From DATARH01 sp036008175 (GTDB taxonomy: Bacteria > Pseudomonadota > Alphaproteobacteria > ATCC43930 > CGMCC-115725), in contig DASYOB010000106.1 of the NCBI GenBank assembly GCA_036008175.1, positions 1-64,000 of the forward strand: a DNA stretch of 64,000 nucleotides, given 5' to 3'. The notes beneath the pieces are model-generated. The model was not told where the DNA came from. It made no database searches and saw nothing but the letters and a program-made list of their open reading frames with translations. Both the position numbers and the translations under genes were made by a program. This document shows, piece after piece, positions 8,768 through 17,699 of the stretch. How positions within the stretch are numbered: position 1 is the stretch's first letter; each line of letters begins with the position of its first letter.

Positions 8768-9253
8768 TCAAGCCCCGGCCGTAGATGAACACTGCCTCGA
8801 GCGAGCCACCCGGCGCCTGATTGAGCAGGAACGCGCCGCCAAGGTCGCGGTGGTGGTGCGCATCGTCACCGCGTCTTCCTGCTTGCTGAGTTTGCCGCCG
8901 ACAAAGCGCAACAGCCCGCGCGTCGTCGTCATCGCCAGCTTGCCGGTGCCGGTACGCGGATCGTAGACGAATTGGTCGATCGTCAGATCGGAGTTGGGGC
9001 CGATCGACATAGAGGATTGATCAAGGAAGAGAAGCTGCGTCTGCCCGACATCGGTCATGGCGATGCGCTCGTTAAACACCACCTCCTGGCCTATTACCAG
9101 CGGCCGCGCGCTGCGCCCCGGCGGTGTGCCGGTGGCCTGCTCATTGACGGCGCTGCTGACGCCGACGCGCTCCTGAGCCAAAGCGGACCCGCCGCCAAGC
9201 AGCAGCGCGACAGAACCCACTGGAAGGAGCGAAAACGATGCAAGCTTCGACAT
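8768..9253 (-). CDS. FecR-domain N-terminal part of the broken cargo protein
   Basis: 161 aa as it stands. A Sec signal peptide (about residues 1-27, ending SALAQ) is followed by a FecR domain at about 45-135, with a typical VGQTQLLFLDQSSMSIGPNS stretch and a TTTRGLLRFVGGKLSK stretch. Translation in this frame becomes nonsense after AVTMRTTTATL, where a single missing base shifts the frame. FecR domains of this periplasmic or secreted type recur in large surface proteins and are distinct from the iron-dicitrate anti-sigma factor FecR. Confidence 0.7.
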   Translation of the reverse strand: MSKLASFSLLPVGSVALLLGGGSALAQERVGVSSAVNEQATGTPPGRSARPLVIGQEVVFNERIAMTDVGQTQLLFLDQSSMSIGPNSDLTIDQFVYDPRTGTGKLAMTTTRGLLRFVGGKLSKQEDAVTMRTTTATLAARSCSIRRRVARSRQCSSTAGA

Positions 9254-9263
9254 CGCGCGCCTT

Positions 9264-10697
9264 CTAGAAGCGGATTTGCGGGCCCACCAATACGGTGTTG
9301 CTGGTATAGGCGTAAAGCGACAGGTTGGATGAAACGATGTCGCGTTGTAGCTGCACGATCAGGGCGAGGTTGTCTCGGATCTGAAAGCTTTGCGTCGCGC
9401 CGAAGCGCCAGCGCTTGTCATGCCGGTCGCTGAAATCGGGTCCTCCCGATATCGTGGTGCCGGTAACGCAGCAAGGGTCGGGAGCGTCGTAATCGGAATA
9501 GCTCCGGCTGAGGAACAGAGTGGTTTCCCAAGGCAGATGGAAAACATCGATCGGATCGTCGTATCTGATGCGGTAGGCGGCCGAGGCGGCGTACGACTCG
9601 TTCGAATAAAACCTCAGGCGCGTTCCCTGGCCGAGAAAGTCGAATTCCAACGTCAGGTTCGAATTCTCGGTGATCGGCTTGTCGACCAGCACTGAAAACA
9701 GCTTGTCGGCGCCGTTGAGGCCGCGCGACAGTGGGCGGTCGGGGGCGTTGGCGAAGTTCTTCTGGCGGAACTCGAAAACAGGCTTGATCCGGAAGTCGTT
9801 CACCGCGGTGGCGGTGCCTTCCAGCCCGAATCCGTAGGTATTGAAGTACTGATTGCCGCCCAGTCCCACCTCGTTGAGGATCAGATAGGGTTTGAGCGAT
9901 GCCGCCGTGACCCCAGTCACCGGCTCGGTAAAATTGAAGCGCGGCCCGGCGGTCGCCTCGGCTAGCCCCAGATCGAGCCGGCCGATATGGAAGTAATGGT
10001 TGGCGAATCCCGTGCCTGTAGCTTCGAAGGTATCGCGCGACTGGGTGCCGAGATCGTAGCTGTAAAGCGCAGATCCGGTCAGGAAAGCGTTGCCGTCGGC
10101 CTGCTTGACGAACTGGCTGTTGAGCAGCACGTCGCCGATCGGCGAATGAACCAGCGGCGAGCCCGGCGCGATATTGGCGTCGGACTGGTATTGCGCCCCG
10201 AAGAACAGGAAGCCGGTAAACAGCTGGGGCGCGGACTGCTGGGAAATTTGCGCTAAATAACGGTCGATCCGGGCCTTCACCTCGGGCGGCGGGTTGGCGG
10301 CCGCAGCTTTCTCAAAATAGGTGCGGGCTATCTCGAACGAGCCCATCCGGAAATAGAGCGCTCCAAGTTCGAGCTGAACCCGAGCCAGATCCGGGTTGAA
10401 CAGCAGCATACGCTCCAGCGCGGATACCGCCGCCTCGTTATCGCCGAGCTTGGCCGACACGTCGGCGTAAGCGAAGGTCGTGTCGAGATTCCCCGGATTG
10501 CGCAGCATCTGCTGGAACAGCTCTTCCTTCTGAGCTTCCAGGCGCGCACGTTCATCCGGCGAGAGTTCTTGTCCCCACACCACCCCGGCGCCCAGCACAA
10601 CGACAAGCGTCAGCGCTGCCAGCAACGCCGTGGGAGCGCGCAGCTTGGCAAGCAGGTCGCCAACACCTATCCAAAAGCCAGACACCCGATCCCCCAC
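9264..10697 (-). CDS. Slam-like (DUF560) outer-membrane protein with TPR domain
   Basis: 477 aa from a GTG start. A hydrophobic segment (about residues 20-42) is followed by two or three TPR-like helical repeats at about 50-150 (NLDTTFAYADVSAKLGD; LARVQLELGALYFRMGSFE). A beta-rich domain from about 160 to the end closes with VGPQIRF and a terminal Phe typical of outer-membrane barrels. TPR plus barrel is the architecture of Slam, the surface lipoprotein assembly modulator of type XI secretion. The next gene, 10 nt away, encodes a TbpB-like-barrel protein, the known type of Slam cargo. Assignment is from architecture and context. Confidence 0.72.
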   Translation of the reverse strand: MGDRVSGFWIGVGDLLAKLRAPTALLAALTLVVVLGAGVVWGQELSPDERARLEAQKEELFQQMLRNPGNLDTTFAYADVSAKLGDNEAAVSALERMLLFNPDLARVQLELGALYFRMGSFEIARTYFEKAAAANPPPEVKARIDRYLAQISQQSAPQLFTGFLFFGAQYQSDANIAPGSPLVHSPIGDVLLNSQFVKQADGNAFLTGSALYSYDLGTQSRDTFEATGTGFANHYFHIGRLDLGLAEATAGPRFNFTEPVTGVTAASLKPYLILNEVGLGGNQYFNTYGFGLEGTATAVNDFRIKPVFEFRQKNFANAPDRPLSRGLNGADKLFSVLVDKPITENSNLTLEFDFLGQGTRLRFYSNESYAASAAYRIRYDDPIDVFHLPWETTLFLSRSYSDYDAPDPCCVTGTTISGGPDFSDRHDKRWRFGATQSFQIRDNLALIVQLQRDIVSSNLSLYAYTSNTVLVGPQIRF

Positions 10698-10729
10698 CCC
10701 GGCGGTTGCTGGATTCCCTAGGCTAACTA

Positions 10730-10756
10730 ACCTTGGGTTGTTTCACAACCCGAGGT
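10730..10756. promoter_or_regulatory. Inverted repeat between divergent genes
   Basis: ACCTTGGGTTGT and ACAACCCGAGGT form a 12-bp dyad with one T.G position around a TTC centre (perfect core 10735-10741/10745-10751). It lies between the Slam-like gene (leftward) and the CoA-ligase-like gene (rightward), so an operator is likelier than a terminator; no T-run follows on either strand. Confidence 0.45.
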
Positions 10757-10902
10757 CTGCGCCTTTCGTAATTGGTTGAGGCGGCCCAGTGGGACGACCT
10801 GCGCAAAGCCGGACCGCGCGCCCTTGCTGGGCTGCGTCGCGCGTAGCAATCTCTCGGCCTGCGCACGCGCGGAGCGCGAATCGGACAGAGGGAGGCTGCG
10901 GC

Positions 10903-12153
10903 GTGGACGGGGCATTTTACGACGCGCTGGAAAGGCGCGAGCCGGCGGAGCGCGAGGCGGCATTAATGACGGCCTTGCCTCGGGTCATCGCCGCGGCGAA
11001 ACAGCACACGACCGCCCATAGCGAGCGCCTTGCCAAGGTTCGCCCCGAGGATATCACCGACCGCAGAGCGCTCGCCGATCTGCCGATTACGCGAAAATCC
11101 GAGCTGATCGAGCTGCAACGGCAGAATCCGCCTTTCGGCGGTTTCAATGCCGTACCGGTCGGCGAGGTCGCGCGCATCTTCGCCTCGCCCGGACCAATCT
11201 ATGAGTTCGAGGCTAGGCGCCCCGATTTCTTCCGCATGGCGCGGGCGCTGTTCGCCGCCGGTCTTCGCGCCGGCGACCTTGTGCACAACACATTCGCCTA
11301 TCACCTGACCCCGGCCGGGGCAATGGTCGAAAGCGCGGCGCTGGCGTTGGGCTGTACCGTAATCGCGGCCGGCACCGGCCAAACCGAGCAGCAGCTGCGC
11401 ACGATCGCCGATCTGAAGCCGGTTGCCTATGTCGGCACGCCGTCGTTTTTGAAAATTCTGCTCGACCGCGCCACCGACGAGAAGAGCAACATCGCCTCGC
11501 TGAAGAAGGCTCTGGTCGGTGCGGAAGCCTTTCCCTCTGTCTTGCGCGCCGAGTTCCGTGAACGCGGGATTGAAGCGCTGCAATGTTACGGCACCGCTGA
11601 TCTCGGCCTGATCGCCTATGAGACGACGGCGCCCAGCGGCGAGGTCTGCGACGGCATGGTGCTCGACGAGGGAGTGATCCTTGAGATCGTGCACCCGGGC
11701 ACCGGCGAGCCGGTCGCGCCGGGTGAGGTCGGCGAGGTTGTCGTTACCACGCTGACCCCGGAATATCCGCTCATTCGCTTCGCCACCGGCGATCTTTCGG
11801 CGCAGCTGCCGGGTCCGAGCCCGTGTGGGCGGACCAACCACCGGATCAGGGGATGGCTCGGCCGCGCCGACCAGAGCGCCAAGGTGCGCGGCATGTTCGT
11901 GCATCCGACCGAGGTGGCCGAGATCGTGCGTCGCCACAAATCGATCATTCGCGCGCGGCTTGTCATAGAACGCCCGGTAAGCGCCGATCAAATGACGCTG
12001 CTGGTCGAGCTCGGCGAGCCAGCCGAATCGGCCGCCGCGATCGCCGAAACGCTGCAAGCGGTCACCAAGCTGCGCGGCGACGTTACGCGGGTGCCCGAGG
12101 GCAGCCTGCCCAACGACGGCAAGGTAATCGAGGACAAGCGGCCGATCGGTTAA
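10903..12153 (+). CDS. Phenylacetate-CoA-ligase-like adenylate-forming enzyme
   Basis: 416 aa from GTG 10903, chosen for GAGGGAGG at 10888-10895; family members are about 400-430 aa. Recognisable features are the AMP-binding core with YVGTPSFLKILLD, CYGTADLGLIAYE (the adenylate-binding A5-like motif), EVGEVVVTTLTPEYPLIRFATGDL (read as two adjoining motifs), and RGWLGRADQSAKVRGMFVHP leading into the small C-terminal domain. The fold activates a carboxylic acid to an acyl-AMP and then an acyl-CoA. The first motif normally carrying the P-loop Ser/Thr/Gly run (SSGTTG) is reduced to ASPGPIYEF, so activity is uncertain. No pathway partners are adjacent. Confidence 0.8.
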   Translation: MDGAFYDALERREPAEREAALMTALPRVIAAAKQHTTAHSERLAKVRPEDITDRRALADLPITRKSELIELQRQNPPFGGFNAVPVGEVARIFASPGPIYEFEARRPDFFRMARALFAAGLRAGDLVHNTFAYHLTPAGAMVESAALALGCTVIAAGTGQTEQQLRTIADLKPVAYVGTPSFLKILLDRATDEKSNIASLKKALVGAEAFPSVLRAEFRERGIEALQCYGTADLGLIAYETTAPSGEVCDGMVLDEGVILEIVHPGTGEPVAPGEVGEVVVTTLTPEYPLIRFATGDLSAQLPGPSPCGRTNHRIRGWLGRADQSAKVRGMFVHPTEVAEIVRRHKSIIRARLVIERPVSADQMTLLVELGEPAESAAAIAETLQAVTKLRGDVTRVPEGSLPNDGKVIEDKRPIG

Positions 12154-12210
12154 GATTCACCATCGAATCGCCTCAATTTACGCAAACCGAAGTCGGAATC
12201 GGGTCCGATA

Positions 12211-12256
12211 TTTGGGTCTGTAAGGTCAACCCCTTACAGGTTTGTCCCCCAAACCT
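12211..12256 (+). promoter_or_regulatory. Tandem hairpins in the leader before ccmA
   Basis: CTGTAAGG/CCTTACAG (12218-12225/12232-12239) is followed at once by AGGTTTG/CAAACCT (12238-12244/12250-12256). TTTGGG at 12211 could pair instead with CCCAAA at 12248, enclosing the first hairpin and excluding the second. With the terminator at 12292 this could be an attenuator, or the 3' end of the ligase transcript. Confidence 0.45.
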
Positions 12257-12291
12257 CGTATCCGGTCGATGCATTCGGCTGGACGGCGCGC

Positions 12292-12325
12292 GGCTCCGGA
12301 ATTCCCCCTCCGGAGCCGCTTTTTT
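12292..12325 (+). terminator. Rho-independent terminator upstream of ccmA
   Basis: A perfect 9-bp stem GGCTCCGGA/TCCGGAGCC (12292-12300/12309-12317) with an 8-nt loop, followed by GCTTTTTT. It lies 140 nt after the ligase stop and 68 nt before ccmA, so it ends the ligase transcript or acts as a leader terminator for ccm. Confidence 0.85.
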
Positions 12326-12392
12326 GCGTGCCCGGTAGCCGAGCCGGTATGCTCGTCCGGAGTTCGATCCGCACGCCGGGGTTCGCGCAGCC

Positions 12393-13064
12393 TTGTTCAG
12401 CACCTTCTCCCAAACGGCCGAGCTCGTCGGCGAAAATCTCGCCTGCCGGCGCGGCGAGCGGCTGGTGTTTTCTGGGCTCGATTGCCGGCTCGCGGCCGGC
12501 GGCGCATTGGTCCTGACCGGGGCGAACGGCAGCGGCAAATCGAGCCTGTTGCGGCTCCTCGCCACCCTTGTGGCGCCGGTCGCCGGTCGCCTCTCATGGG
12601 GCGGCGAGCCGGTTGCGAGGGATCCGGCGCGGTATCGGGCGGCGCTTCATTATGTTGGTCATCTCGATGCGGCGAAACCGGCGCTGACGACGCGCGAGAT
12701 GCTGGGTTTCTGGGCGGCGATGCGAGGGACTGTGAGCCCCGCGCTCGACGAAGGACTAGATGCCTTTGGCCTTGCCGCGCTCGCCGATTGGCCGTGTCGC
12801 TGGCTGTCCGCCGGCCAGCGTCGCCGGCTGGCGCTGGCCCGGCTGATCGCGGCGCCGGCGCCAATCTGGCTGCTCGATGAGCCGAGCGCCGCGCTCGACC
12901 GGGACGGGGAAGCTCGGCTGGAGGCGGCGATCGCCGCGCATCGCATGGCCGGCGGTCGGGTGGCCGTCGCCACGCATCAGCCGCTTGCGATCCCCGATGC
13001 CGCGGTCATTGTCCTCGACGATTTCGCTGCGTCCCCTGGCGATTTTCTCGCTGGCTGGTGGTGA
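12393..13064 (+). CDS. ccmA: Haem exporter ATP-binding protein CcmA
   Basis: 223 aa from a TTG start, the only start before the ATPase core; no strong ribosome-binding site supports it. Walker A GANGSGKS is at 43-50, the ABC signature LSAGQRRRLALARL near 132-145, and Walker B IWLLDEPSAALD near 154-165. This is the small, simple ATPase of the CcmABCD complex, which loads haem onto CcmE in the periplasm for cytochrome c maturation. The stop overlaps the ccmB start (TGATG). Order ccmA-B-C-D-E on the same strand confirms the call. Confidence 0.93.
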   Translation: MFSTFSQTAELVGENLACRRGERLVFSGLDCRLAAGGALVLTGANGSGKSSLLRLLATLVAPVAGRLSWGGEPVARDPARYRAALHYVGHLDAAKPALTTREMLGFWAAMRGTVSPALDEGLDAFGLAALADWPCRWLSAGQRRRLALARLIAAPAPIWLLDEPSAALDRDGEARLEAAIAAHRMAGGRVAVATHQPLAIPDAAVIVLDDFAASPGDFLAGWW

Positions 13065-13729
13065 TGGGGGCGTTTTTCGGCCTGATTCGCCGTGATCTGC
13101 GCCTCTCCCTGCGCCAGGGCGGCGAGATGGGCCTTGTCCTCGGCTTCTTCGTGCTCGCGGTGTTGCTGTTTCCGTTCGGCGTCGGACCGGAGCCGGAATT
13201 GCTGGGCCGGATTGCGGCCGGGATCATCTGGGTCGCGGCGCTGCTCGCCGCCGTCATCAGCCTGGAGCGGCTGTTCGCCACCGATTACGCTGATGGCAGC
13301 CTCGATTTGATTGCCTTGTCGCCGTTGCCGCTGGAAGCCGCGGTCGGCGCCAAGGCTATCGCGCATTGGCTGACCACCGGTCTGCCGCTTACCGTGTTGA
13401 GCCCGCTCCTCGCTGTTTTTCTAAATCTGGATCCCTCGGCGATACCGGTTCTGACATTGGGGCTGCTGCTCGGCAGTCCGGTGCTGAGCCTGTTCGGCAC
13501 TATCGCCGCAGCGCTGACGATCGGCGCGCGGCGGCCAGGCGTGTTGGTCTCGCTGTTGGTGCTGCCGCTTTATTTACCGCCGCTGATCTTCGGTGCCGGC
13601 GCGGTTGAGGCCAGCCTCACGGCCGAATCGGGACATGCAGATCTGCTGCTGCTTGGCGCTCTGACCTTGGCGGCGTTGCCGCTGGCGCCGCTCGCCGCGG
13701 CGGCCGCGCTGCGGCAGGCGCTCGAGTAA
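13064..13729 (+). CDS. ccmB: Haem exporter permease CcmB
   Basis: 221 aa, usual length. Six hydrophobic segments are visible; the N-terminus FGLIRRDLRLSLRQGGE is the family's cytoplasmic start, and DGSLDLIALSPLPLE is a conserved loop. The ATG at 13064 shares one base with the ccmA stop; the in-frame GTGs just before it are less likely starts. CcmB is the membrane partner of CcmA and acts with CcmC in haem handling for cytochrome c assembly. ccmC follows after about 90 nt. Confidence 0.93.
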   Translation: MGAFFGLIRRDLRLSLRQGGEMGLVLGFFVLAVLLFPFGVGPEPELLGRIAAGIIWVAALLAAVISLERLFATDYADGSLDLIALSPLPLEAAVGAKAIAHWLTTGLPLTVLSPLLAVFLNLDPSAIPVLTLGLLLGSPVLSLFGTIAAALTIGARRPGVLVSLLVLPLYLPPLIFGAGAVEASLTAESGHADLLLLGALTLAALPLAPLAAAAALRQALE

Positions 13730-13822
13730 CGAACGACAACCGGTGTGCGACCCCGGCCGCCGCTGACGCGACGCTGGGAATGCGCTAAAAGCTTCCTTTA
13801 CACCGGAAAGGTACGATCGCGA

Positions 13823-14599
13823 ATGATGACCCGCCTCGCCAACCCGGCGCGCTTCATGCGTGTCAGCGGCACGATGCTGCCCTGGCTCGGCGGTCTGACC
13901 GTTGTCGTGCTCGCGCTCGGGCTCGTGTGGGCATTGCTGCTGGCGCCACCGGACTACCAGCAGGGCGAGAGCGTGCGGATCATGTTCATCCATGTCCCGG
14001 CCGCGATCATGGCCGAGGGCGTCTATTATTTCATTGCGCTAGCGAGCTTTGTCGCGCTGATCTGGCGCCATCCGCTAGCCGATGTCGCGGCCCAGGCGGC
14101 AGCGCCGATCGGCGCCGCCTTTACCTTCGTCTGCCTGACGACCGGCTCGCTTTGGGGGCGCCCCATGTGGGGCACCTGGTGGGTGTGGGACGCGCGGCTG
14201 ACCTCGGTATTGGTGCTGTTTTTTCTCTATCTCGGCTATGTCGCGCTGGTGAATGCCTTCGACGATGCGAGCCGCGGCGCGCGCGCCGGCTCGATCTTGG
14301 CGCTGGTCGGGGTGGTCGATCTGCCGATCATCAAATTCTCGGTCAATTGGTGGAACACGCTGCACCAGCCGGCGAGCATCCTGCGTGCCGGCGGGCCGAT
14401 GATCGATGTCTCGATGCTGATCCCGCTGCTGGTAATGGCACTGGGGTTCGGTCTCCTATTCGGGACGCTGCTGCTGCTGCGCATGCGCACTGCGCTCAAC
14501 GAGCGCAAGACGCGTGCGCTGCGGCTTTATGCCGTGGAGCAGCCGCGCGCTCAGGGCGCTGCGGCGGGGTTGCCCGCCGCCCGCGCGGCGTCGCGGTGA
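13823..14599 (+). CDS. ccmC: Haem handling protein CcmC
   Basis: 258 aa with six membrane segments. It has the tryptophan-rich haem-binding motif WGRPMWGTWWVWDARLTS at 111-128 in a periplasmic loop and the two axial histidines H57 (HVPAA) and H181 (NTLHQPAS). CcmC attaches haem covalently to CcmE with CcmD's help. The start is placed at the ATG pair 13823/13826; longer frames upstream lack family similarity. It continues into ccmD 7 nt later. Confidence 0.95.
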   Translation: MMTRLANPARFMRVSGTMLPWLGGLTVVVLALGLVWALLLAPPDYQQGESVRIMFIHVPAAIMAEGVYYFIALASFVALIWRHPLADVAAQAAAPIGAAFTFVCLTTGSLWGRPMWGTWWVWDARLTSVLVLFFLYLGYVALVNAFDDASRGARAGSILALVGVVDLPIIKFSVNWWNTLHQPASILRAGGPMIDVSMLIPLLVMALGFGLLFGTLLLLRMRTALNERKTRALRLYAVEQPRAQGAAAGLPAARAASR

Positions 14600-14606
14600 G
14601 ACTGGC

Positions 14607-14780
14607 ATGAACGCCCTTTCGACCTGGCTCGATATGGGCGGATACGCTGCCTTCGTGTGGTCGGCCTACGGCATCGCGGCTTTGGTGCTCGGCGGCATCG
14701 CGGTCAACTCGTGGCACCGGTACCGCTCCAGCAGTGAGACGCTCGCGCGCTTGCAGAAGCAGACCGGGGTTCGCGAATGA
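14607..14780 (+). CDS. ccmD: Haem exporter subunit CcmD
   Basis: 57 aa, typical for this tiny single-span protein. A membrane segment (about residues 11-35, YAAFVWSAYGIAALVLGG) is followed by a basic, helical cytoplasmic tail. CcmD bridges CcmC and CcmE and is needed to release holo-CcmE. Its stop overlaps the ccmE start (ATGA), so the two are translationally coupled. Confidence 0.9.
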   Translation: MNALSTWLDMGGYAAFVWSAYGIAALVLGGIAVNSWHRYRSSSETLARLQKQTGVRE

Positions 14781-15256
14781 GCCGCAAGCGGCGCAGGCTT
14801 ATCGTGGTCCTGGTCGGGCTCGCGATGCTCGGCGGCGCGACGGCGCTGGTGCTCGCCGCCTTCAACGACAATCTCGTGTTCTTCTACAGCCCGAGCGATC
14901 TCGCCGAGAAGGCGGTCGGGCCGGAGCGGCGGATTCGCATCGGCGGGCTCGTTGAAGACCAGAGCGTGGTGCATGAGGCGAACGGCCGTGAGGTTTCGTT
15001 CCAGGTGACCGACGGCAAGAAGGACCTCAAAGTGGTGTTTGACGGCCTGCTGCCGGACCTGTTCCGGGAAGGCCAGGGCGTCGTCGCCGAGGGCAAGCTG
15101 CGCAGCGATGGCGTCTTCGTCGCCAGCAGCGTGCTGGCCAAGCACGACGAGAAGTACATGCCGCCAGAGGTCGCCGACGCGCTGAAACGCAGCGGCCATT
15201 GGCAGGAGACCGGGCCTCCTGGAACGCCCGCCGCGATACCGGCGCGCGCGCCTTGA
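14777..15256 (+). CDS. ccmE: Periplasmic haem chaperone CcmE
   Basis: 159 aa. One N-terminal membrane anchor (residues 8-28) is followed by a soluble OB-fold. The covalent haem ligand His123 and partner Tyr127 are in AKHDEKYMPPE. It is the last gene of the ccm cluster here. ccmF, ccmG and ccmH/I, which complete system I, do not follow; the next gene is on the other strand. Confidence 0.95.
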   Translation: MSRKRRRLIVVLVGLAMLGGATALVLAAFNDNLVFFYSPSDLAEKAVGPERRIRIGGLVEDQSVVHEANGREVSFQVTDGKKDLKVVFDGLLPDLFREGQGVVAEGKLRSDGVFVASSVLAKHDEKYMPPEVADALKRSGHWQETGPPGTPAAIPARAP

Positions 15257-15266
15257 GAAGCGCCGC

Positions 15267-15830
15267 CTAGGGCTCGGGTTGCCCGTCTACCCGGGCGGTG
15301 GTTTCGAGAAAGCGCGGCAGGTCGCGCCAGCCGTAGCCGGTGGCGTCGGTTCGCTTGCCGCCGACGACGAACAGTTTGCGCTGCACTTCCTTGCCGCCGA
15401 GGCGCTGATAGAAAAACCGCCCCGGATTGTCGCGCAACACCCAAATGATCGCCGAGCGGCAGCCTTGATCCACCAGGCGGGTAAACAGCGCCAGCAGCAG
15501 CCTGCGGCCGATTCCCCGGTCCTGCCAGTCCGGAGCGACGTAAAGAGTGAAAACCTCGCCGGCGAATTCCGGCTCGCCGCGGCAGCGGCCGCAGCTGCCG
15601 AAGCCGACCACTCGGCCCTCCGCATCTACTGCGACCCGCACGTCGCGCGGCTCGCGATCGATCACTGCGGCCCAGCCGACCTCGCGCCGCTGGGTCGACA
15701 AACCGACGAGGAACGGTGCCGACAGAATTCCGGCATAGGTCACCCGCCAGGTCTCGACATCGAGCTTGGCGATGCTGCGCGCGTCGCCCAGGCGGGCAGG
15801 GCGAATCGTGATCTCGTCCATCATCGACAT
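15267..15830 (-). CDS. GNAT family N-acetyltransferase
   Basis: 187 aa. Residues about 4-150 follow the GNAT fold: ITIRPARLGDARSIAKL at the N-terminus, then EVFTLYVAPDWQDRGIGRRLL, where QDRGIG is the acetyl-CoA-binding Q/RxxGxG/A motif A, and NPGRFFYQRLGG, motif B. The substrate cannot be predicted. The start at 15830 is preferred over 15824 and 15821; no strong ribosome-binding site helps. It is convergent with ccmE (10 nt apart) and divergent from the IalB-like gene. Confidence 0.85.
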   Translation of the reverse strand: MSMMDEITIRPARLGDARSIAKLDVETWRVTYAGILSAPFLVGLSTQRREVGWAAVIDREPRDVRVAVDAEGRVVGFGSCGRCRGEPEFAGEVFTLYVAPDWQDRGIGRRLLLALFTRLVDQGCRSAIIWVLRDNPGRFFYQRLGGKEVQRKLFVVGGKRTDATGYGWRDLPRFLETTARVDGQPEP

Positions 15831-15895
15831 TGTGCCCGCTTTCGAGGGCGGTGGGGAGTGGTTTGCCGCGGCCTTCCGGCGAGGGAGTTGCAGCA

Positions 15896-16549
15896 ATGGT
15901 CTGCACCGGTATGTTGGCGTCCATGACGAAAATTCGGTTCAGGCTCGTCGCCGTACTCGCGCTGTTGGCGGTGGTGTTAGCGGCCGCATCTCCAGCACAG
16001 GCGGCCGAGGAGAAGAAGCAAGCTGCCAAGCACGGCACGAAGCATGCGGCGAAGAAAAAGGCAAAGCCGGCCGCGGCCGAACCGAGCGCACCGCCGACCC
16101 CGACGGCGCAGCGGCTCGGCGAATCGGGTGCGTGGAGCGCGTACATGGCGGGCGATTCGGCCGGCCGCGTTTGCTACCTCGTCGGCAGGCCGGAAAAGTC
16201 GGAACCCGCCGGCGCCGGACGCAAACCGCCGATGGCGATGGTTACGCATCGCCCGTCGGAAAACGTCGACAATGTGGTCAGCTTTGTCGAAGGCTACCCG
16301 CTGAAAGACGACAGCGACGTCGCCCTCGCCGTCGGCAACAAGAAGTTCGAGCTGTTCACCAAGGAGGACAGCGCCTGGGCGCGCACCGCCGATCTCGACA
16401 AGAGCATCGTCGCGGCGCTCGCCAAGGGACGGCGGGCGGTCGTCAAGGGCCAGCCGCAGAAAGGCTCGGCCACCATCGACGTGTACCCGCTCGCCGGCTT
16501 CCCGAAAGCGCTGGCGCTGATCGACAAGGCGTGCGGGATCAAGCGCTAG
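15896..16549 (+). CDS. IalB-like (invasion-associated locus B) exported protein
   Basis: 217 aa from ATG 15896, chosen for GAGGGAG 8 nt upstream; later ATGs at 15911 and 15923 are possible. A Sec signal peptide ends near SPAQA, followed by a Lys/Ala-rich linker of about 40 residues. The IalB fold follows: WSAYMAGDSAGRVCYLVGRP, MVTHRPSENVDNVVSFVEGYP, and a closing ALIDKACGIKR. IalB-type proteins are periplasmic or surface proteins common in alphaproteobacteria; only the Bartonella member is tied to invasion. rlmN follows after 16 nt, possibly in the same transcript. Confidence 0.82.
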   Translation: MVCTGMLASMTKIRFRLVAVLALLAVVLAAASPAQAAEEKKQAAKHGTKHAAKKKAKPAAAEPSAPPTPTAQRLGESGAWSAYMAGDSAGRVCYLVGRPEKSEPAGAGRKPPMAMVTHRPSENVDNVVSFVEGYPLKDDSDVALAVGNKKFELFTKEDSAWARTADLDKSIVAALAKGRRAVVKGQPQKGSATIDVYPLAGFPKALALIDKACGIKR

Positions 16550-16565
16550 CGCCTATATCTCTGCG

Positions 16566-17695
<1,130 letters not shown>

Positions 17696-17699
<4 letters not shown>

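Larger units (their letters stand above)
6508..9253 (-). pseudogene. FecR-domain secreted protein with TbpB-like barrel, frame broken twice
   Basis: The minus strand from 9253 to 6508 encodes one recognisable protein spread over three frames. The N-terminal frame reads to about 8840 (FecR domain). A middle frame reads about 8840-8745 (GAFLLNQAPGGSLEAVFIYG). The C-terminal frame starts at about 8745 (TLQRPGFAV) and runs to 6508. Each join is repaired by adding one base, a G in TTGG near 8840 and a C in CCC near 8743, giving one frame of about 915 aa. These may be sequencing errors at homopolymers or genuine inactivating deletions; the sequence alone cannot decide. It sits 10 nt downstream of the Slam-like gene, its likely exporter. 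Confidence 0.7.
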
